The notes under the pieces are model-generated. The model saw nothing but the letters and a program-made list of their open reading frames with translations, did not search any database and was not told the origin of the DNA. Both the position numbers and the translations under genes were made by a program. From contig NZ_JAVFJJ010000003.1 of NCBI RefSeq assembly GCF_030908245.1, positions 310,001 to 374,000 of the forward strand: 64,000 bases of DNA, written 5' to 3'. Numbering within the stretch: position 1 is the stretch's first letter; each line of letters opens with the position of its first letter. Positions 55,055 through 63,283 of the stretch are shown here, piece by piece. This stretch comes from Sinomonas sp. ASV322. Lineage in GTDB: Bacteria; Actinomycetota; Actinomycetes; Actinomycetales; Micrococcaceae.

Positions 55055-56437
55055 CTATCGGTCGCGCGCGGCGCCTTCAGGCGCTGTGACGAGTCCGCGT
55101 CGCTGCGAGGCCAGGGCCGCGGGGTGGGCGACGGCGGCGACCGCCGCAGTGCCGAGCGCCACCGCACCCGTTCCCACCGCGAGCCACGACCAGCCGAACG
55201 ATTGGAAGACGAGGCCGCCGAGCCAGCCGACGAGGCTCGAGCCAGCGTAGTAGGCGAGGTTGTAGAGCGCCGCGGCCTGGGCGCGTCCCGCCGTCGCAAG
55301 CGTCCCGATCCAGCCCGATCCGAGCCCGTGGGCGCCGAAGAAGCCGGCCGTGAGCAGGAGGAGTCCGGCGAGGATGCTCGGGAGCCAGTCGGGGATCGTG
55401 AGGAGGACTCCCGCGGCCATGAGCGCGATGCTCGCGATGATGACCGCTCTGCGGCCGAAGCGCCCGCTGAGGCGCGCGGCGTATCCCGAGGAGAAAGTGC
55501 CCGAGAGGTACGCGAGGAACAGCAGGCTCGTGAAGGCGGTCGGCAGCGCGAATGGCGGCAGCTCGAGGCGGAACCCCAAGAAGTTGTAGATCGCGACGAA
55601 TCCGCCCATGAGGGCGAAGGCCTGGAAATAGAGGGCGCCGAGCCGGCGGTTGAAGAGCGCCGCGAGGCGACCGGCGACGGCGGGCTGGCTGGCGGAGGCC
55701 TGGCTGGCGGCGAGCCGGGCGACGGCGGATTGGCTGGCGGCGGGCTGGCTGGCGGCGGCCTGGCTGGCGGCGGATTGGGCTCGGCGATTCGCCGGGACGA
55801 AGCCCCGCTGGCGAGGGGCGAGGGCGATGAACGCCCCCGCGGCGACTGCGCCGAGGGCGGCGACCGCGAAGATCGCCGCCCGCCATCCCCAGACGTCGGA
55901 GATCGGGCCCGCGACAAGCCGTCCGAGGAGCCCGCCGACCGTGGTGCCCGCGACGTACGTTCCCGCCGCGAGTGCCGTGTGCGCTGTGCTGATCTCCTCG
56001 GTCAGATACGCGACGGCGAGGGCCGGAACGGCTCCGAGGGCAACGCCCTCGAGGCAGCGGAGCGCCACGAGCAGCCCAATGCCCGGGGCAAACGGCGCGA
56101 TGAGCCCCAGGAGGGTTGCTGCCATGACTCCGGCCGTCATAGCAGGGACGCGCCCGACGCGATCGGCGACAAAGGACCATGGGAGGACCGAGCCGGCGAG
56201 GCCAAGCGTCGCGAATGAGACCGTGAGTGCGGCCTGGGCCGCGTCCACGCCGAGATCGGAGGAGAGGCGGGGGAGGAGCGCCTGGGTCGAATACAGCTGT
56301 GCGAACGTGGCGACGCCTGCGCACGCGAGCGCGGCGAGGAGCCGCCGGTAGCCTCGGCTTCCCTTCGCGTGCCCGCCCCACGGGAGATCGCGGGGCGGCG
56401 CGGCAGGGGCTTCGCGGGAGGCAGTCACGATATCCAC
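55055..56437 (-). CDS. MFS transporter with a pentapeptide-repeat linker
   Basis: A 460-residue transporter (GTG 56437; GTG 56428 also possible) of the YnfM/arabinose-efflux-like type, with AQLYSTQALLPRLSSDLGVD at its first extracytoplasmic loop and SFVADRVGRVPAM as motif A. The central loop between the two six-helix halves holds repeats of the type ASQPA. It is divergent from a LysR regulator, which probably controls it. The substrate is unknown. Confidence 0.85.
   Translation of the reverse strand: MDIVTASREAPAAPPRDLPWGGHAKGSRGYRRLLAALACAGVATFAQLYSTQALLPRLSSDLGVDAAQAALTVSFATLGLAGSVLPWSFVADRVGRVPAMTAGVMAATLLGLIAPFAPGIGLLVALRCLEGVALGAVPALAVAYLTEEISTAHTALAAGTYVAGTTVGGLLGRLVAGPISDVWGWRAAIFAVAALGAVAAGAFIALAPRQRGFVPANRRAQSAASQAAASQPAASQSAVARLAASQASASQPAVAGRLAALFNRRLGALYFQAFALMGGFVAIYNFLGFRLELPPFALPTAFTSLLFLAYLSGTFSSGYAARLSGRFGRRAVIIASIALMAAGVLLTIPDWLPSILAGLLLLTAGFFGAHGLGSGWIGTLATAGRAQAAALYNLAYYAGSSLVGWLGGLVFQSFGWSWLAVGTGAVALGTAAVAAVAHPAALASQRRGLVTAPEGAARDR
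55685..55774 (-). repeat. 15-base tandem repeats inside the MFS gene
   Basis: CTGGCTGGCGG or a close variant recurs at 55685, 55700, 55730, 55745 and 55760 (one degenerate unit near 55715), an exact 15-base period. It encodes repeated Ala-Ser-Gln-(Pro/Ala)-Ala units in the cytoplasmic linker and could vary in copy number. Confidence 0.75.
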
Positions 56438-56485
56438 CGTAAGAGCCGCCAATCTATGCGTCCAATACATTATCATTCGGAACAT

Positions 56486-57454
56486 ATGGCGAAAACGCAT
56501 GAAATCCAGCCGCTGCACGGCGAGCTCGGCCAGCTCCTTCCGCTCCTTCCGGTACTCGACGCGGTCGGCCAGACCCGCCACGTGACGGCGGCCGCCGAGC
56601 TGCTTGGCGTGCCCCAGCCCACCGTGAGCAGGGCGCTGGCCCGAGCCGCCGCCGTCGTCGGCACCGAACTCGTGCGGAGGGAAGGCCGCGGCATCCGCCT
56701 GACTCCCGCCGCGGAACAGCTTCTGCCGTCGGTGCGCGCGGCCCTCGAGAGCCTTCAGGGGGCCATCGATCTCCTGCACGAGCGGCGGCAGGAGGCACGC
56801 GGCGTCGTCCGCCTGAGCTTTCAGATGACGTTCGGCGAGGCCGCCGTGCCCGCGCTCATTCGGAGCTTCCGCGCCCGGCATCCCAACGTGCGCTTCGAGC
56901 TCATCCAAGGCTCGCGCGAGCGCTGCCTCGACGTGCTGGCCGCGGGCGACGTCGACCTCAGCGTCGTCTCGCCCGTGCCCCGGCCCGGGCGCCAGCTCGA
57001 TTCGCGGACGCTGTGCGTCCAGCCCCTCCGCCTCGCGGTTCCGGCCGCGCATCGGCTTGCGGAGCGGGGCTCGGTGCGCTTTGCCGAGGCCGCGGGGGAG
57101 CCGTTCGTCGTGCTCGAACGCGGCTACGGGATGCGCAGCATCGGGGACCGGCTGTTCCGGGAGGCAGGGGTGCGGCCCGAAGTCGCGTTCGAGGGGCAGG
57201 ACTCGCGCACGCTGCTCGGGCTCGTGAGCGCGGGCCTCGGCGTCGCCCTGGTGCCGCCGTCGCGTGCACGGCTTTCCGCGGTACACACGCGCGAACTCGG
57301 CTGGGCCGAGCTTGAGCTCGAGGACGACGATGCCGTGCGGGAGATCGGCCTCGTGTGGCCGAAGATCGTGGGCGAGCCGCTCCCCGTGAGGCTCTTCCGA
57401 GAGCACGTGCTCGCCGAGCCGCCCGAGGCGCTGCTCGACGCGTTCGGCATCTGA
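56486..57454 (+). CDS. LysR-family regulator
   Basis: A 322-residue LysR regulator: HTH at residues about 18-75 (DAVGQTRHVTAAAELLGVPQ, PTVSRALARAAAVVG) and a periplasmic-binding-type effector domain (VVRLSFQMTFGEAAVPALI, LVSAGLGVALVPPS). The start was set at ATG 56486, just before the conserved N-terminus; upstream frames lack homology. It is divergent from the MFS gene with under 50 bases between, typical of LysR control. Confidence 0.92.
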   Translation: MAKTHEIQPLHGELGQLLPLLPVLDAVGQTRHVTAAAELLGVPQPTVSRALARAAAVVGTELVRREGRGIRLTPAAEQLLPSVRAALESLQGAIDLLHERRQEARGVVRLSFQMTFGEAAVPALIRSFRARHPNVRFELIQGSRERCLDVLAAGDVDLSVVSPVPRPGRQLDSRTLCVQPLRLAVPAAHRLAERGSVRFAEAAGEPFVVLERGYGMRSIGDRLFREAGVRPEVAFEGQDSRTLLGLVSAGLGVALVPPSRARLSAVHTRELGWAELELEDDDAVREIGLVWPKIVGEPLPVRLFREHVLAEPPEALLDAFGI

Positions 57455-57482
57455 GGGAGCCCCGGTTCAGTACCCTTGGCGG

Positions 57483-58382
57483 GTGAGCACACTGAGCGGC
57501 GACAGCATCATGATCGGCCTCGACATCGGGGGCACGAAGACGCGCGGCATCAAAGTCGTCGACGGCGCGGTCGTCGACGACCGGGAGGCCGGGAGCGCGA
57601 ACGTCCAGAACGTGACGCGCGAGGCGGCCACGGCCAACCTCGCCGAGCTGTTCGCGGTCCTGGACGGCACGGACGCGGCGACGGTCTACGTGGGCTCGGG
57701 CGGCATCGACACCGACGCGGATGCCGAGGCCCTCGCGGAGCTCATCCGCCCGCACGCCCCGAAGGCCACGATCACCGTCGTGCACGATTCGCGGCTCCTC
57801 CTCGCCGCGGGACACGCGCGCACCGGCGTCGCAGTCATCGCGGGCACCGGCACGGCGGCGTGGGGAACGAACGACGACGGCGAAGAGGCCCGCGCGGGCG
57901 GGTGGGGCTACCTTCTGGGCGACGAGGGCAGCGGCTACTGGCTCGCGCGCGAGGCCGTGCGCTACAGCCTCCACCGCATGAATCTCGGGCTCGAGCCCGA
58001 TGCGCTCACGGAGGCCCTCCTCGCCGCCGTCGGGCTCGAGGGCCCCGGCGAGCTCATCGCGCATTTCCATTCCGCGTCCACGGGCCGCCGATACTGGGCG
58101 CAGCAGGCGCGCGTCGTCGTCGAGGCCGCCGATGCGGGTCACGCGGGGGCACGCTTCATGATCGATCAGGCCTCGCACGACCTCGCCCGCATGGCCGCCC
58201 AGGTGGCGCGGCAGCTCGGGATCGACGGCCCAGTGATCTTGGGGAGCGGCCTCGGGATGAACGTCCGCAGACTTCAGGACGGCTTCCGTGCCGCGCTCGC
58301 CGAGCAGGGCATCGAGGACGTTCGGATCCTCGACCGCGATCCCGTCTTCGGGACGATCGATCTCGCGTCGCGACCGTCCTGA
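57483..58382 (+). CDS. BadF/BcrA-type N-acetylglucosamine kinase-like protein
   Basis: A 299-residue ASKHA-fold kinase: phosphate-1 loop MIGLDIGGTKTRGIKVVDG, VHDSRLLLAAGH, adenosine motif VIAGTGTAAWGTNDDG and GGWGYLLGDEGSGYWLAREA, as in N-acetylglucosamine kinases of the BadF/BadG family. It probably phosphorylates an amino sugar. The GTG is six bases after TACCCT (57471-57476): leaderless. It is monocistronic, followed by a hairpin (GAGGACA at 58390, TGTCCTC at 58402). Confidence 0.87.
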   Translation: MSTLSGDSIMIGLDIGGTKTRGIKVVDGAVVDDREAGSANVQNVTREAATANLAELFAVLDGTDAATVYVGSGGIDTDADAEALAELIRPHAPKATITVVHDSRLLLAAGHARTGVAVIAGTGTAAWGTNDDGEEARAGGWGYLLGDEGSGYWLAREAVRYSLHRMNLGLEPDALTEALLAAVGLEGPGELIAHFHSASTGRRYWAQQARVVVEAADAGHAGARFMIDQASHDLARMAAQVARQLGIDGPVILGSGLGMNVRRLQDGFRAALAEQGIEDVRILDRDPVFGTIDLASRPS

Positions 58383-58389
58383 CAATCCT

Positions 58390-58408
58390 GAGGACACGCC
58401 CTGTCCTC
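58390..58408 (+). terminator. Small hairpin after the BadF-type kinase gene
   Basis: GAGGACA (58390-58396), loop CGCCC, TGTCCTC (58402-58408); a further TCTCAGGAC follows at 58414. It is weak as a terminator. Confidence 0.4.
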
Positions 58409-58472
58409 GACGTTCTCAGGACGTAAGGGGCGGCCGGTTCCCGCGCGGGGGTTCGCTGGTAGGCTCGGCAGA

Positions 58473-59627
58473 GTGACCGGGGCCATGATCGAGTTCCGCG
58501 AGGTGAGCAAGGTCTACGGCGGGGCGACCGCTGTGGACCGATTGAGCCTGAGCGTGCCACGAGGCCAGATCACTGTCTTCGTCGGGCCGTCGGGCTGCGG
58601 GAAGACCACGTCCCTCCGCATGGTCAATCGGATGGTCGAGCCGACCTCGGGGACGATCACGGTGGACGGCAGAGACGTCTCCTCGCTTCCGGCCGCGACG
58701 CTGCGCCGGTCGATGGGCTACGTCATGCAGGCCGCGGGCCTCATGCCGCACCGGACGGTTGTGGACAACATCGCCACGGTCCCACGCCTGAACGGCGTTC
58801 CGCGGGGCGCGGCGAAGTCTCGCGCGCGCGAGCTGCTCGACGTCGTCGGCCTTCCTCAGACGCTCGCGGGCCGGTACCCGGCCCAGCTTTCGGGCGGCCA
58901 GCAGCAGCGCGTGGGCGTCGCGCGGGCGCTCGCGGCGGACCCGCCGGTCCTGCTCATGGACGAGCCGTTCAGCGCCGTGGATCCGGTCGTGCGCCACGAG
59001 CTCCAGCAGGAGCTCCTGCGCCTTCAGCGCGACCTCGGCAAGACGATCGTGTTCGTCACGCATGACATCGACGAGGCGGTCCTGCTCGGCGACCGGATCG
59101 CGGTCTTCGCGGTGGGTGGCCGGCTCGCGCAGGTCGCCGGGCCGGAGGAGCTCCTCCGAGCCCCCGCCGACGATTTCGTCTCCGGATTCGTCGGGCGCGA
59201 CCGCGGGTTCCGGCATCTGGGCTTCTTCGACGACGCGGGGCTCGCGGTCGACGGCGCCGCGAGCGTTCGCCGCTCCGAGCTCGCCTCCGCGCGGCCGTCG
59301 GCATGGGCGGTCGTGGTGGACGACGCCGGCCGGCCTGCCGGGTGGGTTTCACCGGAATCCCCCGGGGTGCTCGTGAGCGGCGGATCGCTGCACCACGCAG
59401 GGTCAACGCTGCGGACGGCGCTCGATGCGGCCCTCTCGTCGCCGTCGGGCCGCGGCGTCGTGGTGGACGACGGCGGGCGCTACGTCGGCACGGTCGGCGC
59501 CTCTGCGGTCATCGCCCAGGCGGACCGGCGGCGCACCGACGCGCAGCGCGAGCGGGCCCGGAACGGCGAGGCATCCGGTGCGGTCGCGCCCGGCCGTGGG
59601 GTTGGCGTGCGGGTCGAGGAAGGCTGA
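58473..59627 (+). CDS. Compatible-solute ABC transporter ATPase (OpuCA/ProV-like)
   Basis: ATPase of a glycine betaine/choline/carnitine-type importer, 384 residues. Walker [11 protein letters not shown] (K44), signature [15 protein letters not shown], Walker [14 protein letters not shown], then a C-terminal region weakly resembling CBS domains ([36 protein letters not shown]), as in osmosensing relatives. The GTG is seven bases after TAGGCT (58460-58465). The permease gene follows two bases after its stop. Confidence 0.92.
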   Translation: MTGAMIEFREVSKVYGGATAVDRLSLSVPRGQITVFVGPSGCGKTTSLRMVNRMVEPTSGTITVDGRDVSSLPAATLRRSMGYVMQAAGLMPHRTVVDNIATVPRLNGVPRGAAKSRARELLDVVGLPQTLAGRYPAQLSGGQQQRVGVARALAADPPVLLMDEPFSAVDPVVRHELQQELLRLQRDLGKTIVFVTHDIDEAVLLGDRIAVFAVGGRLAQVAGPEELLRAPADDFVSGFVGRDRGFRHLGFFDDAGLAVDGAASVRRSELASARPSAWAVVVDDAGRPAGWVSPESPGVLVSGGSLHHAGSTLRTALDAALSSPSGRGVVVDDGGRYVGTVGASAVIAQADRRRTDAQRERARNGEASGAVAPGRGVGVRVEEG

Positions 59628-59629
59628 GC

Positions 59630-60298
59630 ATGGAGTGGGCCGCCGCGAACTTCGGCAGGATCCTTTCGCTCGCGGGTCAGCATCTCGTCCTGGCGGTGGT
59701 CCCGCTCGTGCTCGGGCTCGTCATCAGCCTTCCGCTCGCCCAGCTCGTGCGACGGCGCCGCGCGTGGCGGACGGCGCTGCTGACCGTGAGCTCGGTGCTC
59801 TACACGGTCCCGTCGCTCGCGCTGTTCATCATCCTGCCGGTCGTCCTCGGCACGAGGATCCTCGATCCGGCCAACGTCATCGTCGCGCTCACCGTCTACG
59901 CGGTCGCGCTGCTCGTGCGGTCGGCGCTCGACGCGCTCGAGTCGGTCGACGGCGAGCTGAGCCTCGCCGCTACGGCCCTCGGACACACTCCGGTCACGCG
60001 GTACTTCAGCGTCGACCTTCCGCTCTCGCTGCCCGTTCTGATCGCGGGCCTGCGCGCCATTTCGGTCAGCAACGTCTCGCTCGTGAGCGTTGCCGCGCTC
60101 GTGGGCATGCCCAACCTCGGGATCCTGTTCACCGAGGGGCTCCAGCGGGACTTCGTGACCGAGATCGTCGTGGGCCTCGTCGCGATCCTCGTCCTCGCGC
60201 TCCTCCTCGATGTCGTCCTCGTGGTCGTCGGACGCCTCCTCTCGCCGTGGGCGCGGCTCGGAGCGGGGGGCCAGCGGGCGGGGGCTGCGCGCTCATGA
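59630..60298 (+). CDS. Compatible-solute ABC transporter permease 1
   Basis: A 222-residue inner-membrane permease (five to six helices) of the OpuC type, with the coupling region LSLAATALGHTPVTRYFSVD and SVAALVGMPNLGILFTEGL. GAGGAAGG precedes the ATG. The stop overlaps the second permease (ATGA). Confidence 0.92.
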   Translation: MEWAAANFGRILSLAGQHLVLAVVPLVLGLVISLPLAQLVRRRRAWRTALLTVSSVLYTVPSLALFIILPVVLGTRILDPANVIVALTVYAVALLVRSALDALESVDGELSLAATALGHTPVTRYFSVDLPLSLPVLIAGLRAISVSNVSLVSVAALVGMPNLGILFTEGLQRDFVTEIVVGLVAILVLALLLDVVLVVVGRLLSPWARLGAGGQRAGAARS

Positions 60299-61008
60299 GC
60301 CTCGTCGAGCTCACCTGGGCGTGGCTCACCGATCCCGTCCAATGGTCCGGCTACGCGGGAATCCCGGCGCGGCTCGGCGAGCACGTCTTCTACACGGTCC
60401 TCACCGTCGCGATCGCGTGCGTGATCGCCCTGCCGATCGGCGCGTACGTGGGTCACACGGGGCGGGGACGTGTCGTCGTCGTCGCCCTCGCCGGAGCGTT
60501 GCGCGCGGTGCCCACGCTCGGGCTCCTCGTGCTCTTCGTGCTCCTCGCCGGCATCGGCCTCATGCCGCCGATCTGGGCCCTCGTCATCCTGACCGTCCCG
60601 CCGATCCTCGCCGGGACGTATGCAGGCATCGCCGCGGTGGACCCCGTGGTCGTCGATGCGGCGCGCGCCCAGGGGATGCGCGAGTACCAGGTGCTCCTAT
60701 TCGTCGAACTCCCCAACGCGGTCCCCGTCATCTTCGGCGGCGTCCGGGCCGGTGTCCTCCAGGTCATCGCGACCGCGACCGTCGTCGCCTACACGAACCT
60801 CGGCGGGCTCGGCCGCTACATCTTCGACGGCCTCGCGCTCTCCGACTACCCTCAGATGCTCGGCGGTTCCGTGCTTGTCGCGGCACTCGCCGTCGTCGTC
60901 GACCTCGTCCTCGGGGCGCTCCTGCGCCGCCTCGGCCCCCGCGCCTCTCGGGAGCTGCCGGCTCCCGAGCCACTCGCCAAGGAAATCGTCACGGAAGGAA
61001 CGCCATGA
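60295..61008 (+). CDS. Compatible-solute ABC transporter permease 2
   Basis: A 237-residue permease paralogous to the first, with ALRAVPTLGLLVLFVLLAGI, the EAA-like loop VDAARAQGMREYQVLLFVEL and AYTNLGGLGRYIFDGLA. It starts at the ATG overlapping the previous stop and ends overlapping the binding-protein gene. Pairs of such permeases form heteromeric pores in OpuB/OpuC systems. Confidence 0.92.
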   Translation: MSLVELTWAWLTDPVQWSGYAGIPARLGEHVFYTVLTVAIACVIALPIGAYVGHTGRGRVVVVALAGALRAVPTLGLLVLFVLLAGIGLMPPIWALVILTVPPILAGTYAGIAAVDPVVVDAARAQGMREYQVLLFVELPNAVPVIFGGVRAGVLQVIATATVVAYTNLGGLGRYIFDGLALSDYPQMLGGSVLVAALAVVVDLVLGALLRRLGPRASRELPAPEPLAKEIVTEGTP

Positions 61009-61961
61009 CTACGCAATCCCTCACCATCCCGCGCCGCCGGGTGCTCTCTGCCCTCGCGGCCGGCCTCGGGCTGAGCCTTGCGCTGAGCGCCTGCGGCGGA
61101 TCCTCGAACCCGCTCAGCACGGGCAGCGCGGGCGCGAGCTCCGGCTCGGGCAAGGCGCTCGTGATCGGCTCGGCGGATTTCACCGAGAGCCAGATCATCG
61201 CCGAGCTGTATGCCGGCGCGCTCAACGCGGCGGGCGTCCAGGCCACGACGAAGCCGAACATCGGCGCACGCGAGGTCTACTACAAGGCCGTGCAGGACGG
61301 CTCGGTGGACGTTGTCCCCGACTACACGGGCAACCTCCTGCTCTTCATCGACAAGCAGGCCACCCAGGTCTCCGCCTCGGACATCGCATCCGCCCTCCCC
61401 GGCAAGCTGCCCAAGGGCCTCGCGATCCTCGACCCCGCGAAGGCCGAGGACAAGGACGCGATGGTCGTCACGAAGGCGACCGCCACGAAGTACTCGCTCT
61501 CGAGCATCGCGGACATGGCCAAGGTGTGCGGCGATCTCGTGATCGGCGCGCCCGCGACGTTCCAGCAGAGGGCGTATGGCCTGCCCGGCCTCAAGGACAA
61601 GTACAACTGCGTGCCCAAGCAGTTCCAGCCATTCAGCGACGGCGGAGGGCCGGTCACGCTCAAGGCGCTCCTACAGAACGAGATCCAGGTCGCGGACATC
61701 TTCACGACCACCCCCTCGATCGCGGACAACGATCTCGTGGTGCTCGACGATCCGAAGAACGATTTCATCGCCCAGCAGGTCGTGCCGCTCGTCAACACGG
61801 CCAACCTTTCGGACGCCGCGAAGAAGGCCCTCAATGCCGTCTCGGCCAAGCTCACGACGGCTGACCTCATCAACCTCAACCGCGCCGTGAGCGGGAACCA
61901 GAAGCAGAGCCCGGCCGATGCGGCCAAGGCCTGGCTCAAGGACAAGGGGCTCGCCTCGTAG
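61005..61961 (+). CDS. Compatible-solute-binding lipoprotein
   Basis: A 318-residue extracytoplasmic binding protein anchored by a lipid at C30 (lipobox LSAC in LGLSLALSACGG). The mature part is of the OpuAC/ProX type: LVIGSADFTESQIIAELYAG, YKAVQDGSVDVVPDYTGNLL and TLKALLQNEIQVADIFTTTP. It overlaps the second permease gene by four bases and completes the transporter operon. Confidence 0.92.
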   Translation: MTTQSLTIPRRRVLSALAAGLGLSLALSACGGSSNPLSTGSAGASSGSGKALVIGSADFTESQIIAELYAGALNAAGVQATTKPNIGAREVYYKAVQDGSVDVVPDYTGNLLLFIDKQATQVSASDIASALPGKLPKGLAILDPAKAEDKDAMVVTKATATKYSLSSIADMAKVCGDLVIGAPATFQQRAYGLPGLKDKYNCVPKQFQPFSDGGGPVTLKALLQNEIQVADIFTTTPSIADNDLVVLDDPKNDFIAQQVVPLVNTANLSDAAKKALNAVSAKLTTADLINLNRAVSGNQKQSPADAAKAWLKDKGLAS

Positions 61962-61985
61962 CGCGTTTCCTGTCTCGGATCGACA

Positions 61986-62033
61986 CCACAGGGTGTGAGC
62001 GGAATCTCATAAATTCCCGCCCACACCCTGTGG
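61986..62033. promoter_or_regulatory. 12-base inverted repeat before the aminotransferase gene
   Basis: CCACAGGGTGTG (61986-61997) and CACACCCTGTGG (62022-62033) are exact reverse complements; four more pairs (GCGG and CCGC) follow inside after one mismatch. The right arm touches CATATT (62034-62039), which lies six bases before the ATG. It could be a terminator for the transporter operon or an operator for the aminotransferase. Confidence 0.6.
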
Positions 62034-62045
62034 CATATTTGGACA

Positions 62046-63266
62046 ATGGCCGAAATCAAGCAGTCTTCCAAGCTCCATAACGTCCTCTACGACATTCGGG
62101 GACCGATCCTGGAGGCTGCCCACCAGCTGGAGGCCGAGGGCCACAAGATCCTCAAGCTCAACATCGGCAACCCTGCACCCTTCGGTTTCGAGGCGCCCGA
62201 CGCGATCCTCGTCGACATGATCCGCCACCTCCCGCACGCGCAGGGCTACAGCGACTCGCGGGGCATCTTCTCCGCGCGCACAGCGGTCTCGCAGTACTAC
62301 CAGACGCGCGGGATCCAGAACATCGGCGTCGACGACATCTACCTCGGCAACGGCGTGAGCGAGCTCATCACGATGTCTCTCATGGCCCTCCTCGAGCAGG
62401 GCGACGAGATCCTCGTGCCGACTCCCGACTACCCGCTGTGGACTGCTTCGGTCTCGCTCGCGGGCGGCCGCGCCGTCCACTACACGTGCGTCGAGGAAGC
62501 TGACTGGGAGCCCGACCTCGAGGATCTCGAGGCCAAGATCACGCCACGGACCAAGGGCATCGTCGTCATCAACCCCAACAACCCGACCGGCGCGGTCTAC
62601 TCCGACACGACCCTGCGGCGCATTGTCGCGCTCGCGGAGCAGCACGGGCTCATCGTCTTCGCCGACGAGATCTACGAGAAGATCCTCTACGACGGCGTGA
62701 CCCACACGAACATGGCCTCGTTCACCGACGAGGACGTCCTGTGCCTCACGTTCAGCGGCCTCTCGAAGGCGTATCGGGTGTGCGGCTACCGCGCCGGGTG
62801 GATGGCGATCTCCGGGCCGAAGAAGGCAGCGGCCGATTACCTCGAGGGCATCAATCTCCTCGCCAACATGCGACTGTGCGCGAACGTCCCCGCCCAGCAT
62901 GCGATCCAGACGGCGCTGGGCGGCTACCAGAGCATCAACGACCTCATCCTTCCCGGCGGCCGCCTGCTCGAGCAGCGCAACAAGGCATACGAGCTGCTCA
63001 ACGCGATCCCCGGCGTCTCGACCACGCAGGCGAAGGGCGCGCTCTACCTGTTTCCGCGGCTTGACCCCGAGGTGTACCGCATCCGCGACGACGAGAGGTT
63101 CGTCCTCGACCTCCTGCGCGATCAGAAGATCCTCCTCTCGCACGGCCGTGCGTTCAACTGGCTTGCGCCCGACCACTTCCGGATGGTCACTCTCCCCGCA
63201 GTCGCGGACATCGAGGAGGCGCTCGGACGCATGGCCGAGTTCTTGGCCCGGTACGAGGGGAACTGA
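62046..63266 (+). CDS. alaA: Alanine-type aminotransferase (class I/II)
   Basis: A 406-residue PLP aminotransferase close to AlaA (glutamate-pyruvate transaminase). Motifs: KLNIGNPAPFGFEAPDAI, YLGNGVSELI, NPNNPTGAVYSD, FADEIYEKILYDG, the PLP lysine K241 in SGLSKAYRVCGYRAGW, and the substrate-carboxylate Arg region near DHFRMVTLP. It starts ATG very close to a -10-like CATATT. It is followed by a PPK2 gene 17 bases on. Confidence 0.9.
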   Translation: MAEIKQSSKLHNVLYDIRGPILEAAHQLEAEGHKILKLNIGNPAPFGFEAPDAILVDMIRHLPHAQGYSDSRGIFSARTAVSQYYQTRGIQNIGVDDIYLGNGVSELITMSLMALLEQGDEILVPTPDYPLWTASVSLAGGRAVHYTCVEEADWEPDLEDLEAKITPRTKGIVVINPNNPTGAVYSDTTLRRIVALAEQHGLIVFADEIYEKILYDGVTHTNMASFTDEDVLCLTFSGLSKAYRVCGYRAGWMAISGPKKAAADYLEGINLLANMRLCANVPAQHAIQTALGGYQSINDLILPGGRLLEQRNKAYELLNAIPGVSTTQAKGALYLFPRLDPEVYRIRDDERFVLDLLRDQKILLSHGRAFNWLAPDHFRMVTLPAVADIEEALGRMAEFLARYEGN

Positions 63267-63283
63267 CCTCGGGGGGAGCGGCG

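Noticed and set aside
55009-55917. A 300-residue N-terminal extension of the Lrp regulator.
   Set aside because: It runs antisense through the MFS gene and has Ser/Arg-rich shadow composition; Lrp proteins are about 150 residues.
56438-57406. Extension of the MFS frame to 783 residues.
   Set aside because: It lies antisense to the LysR gene; the MFS protein starts at a GTG close to the divergent promoter.
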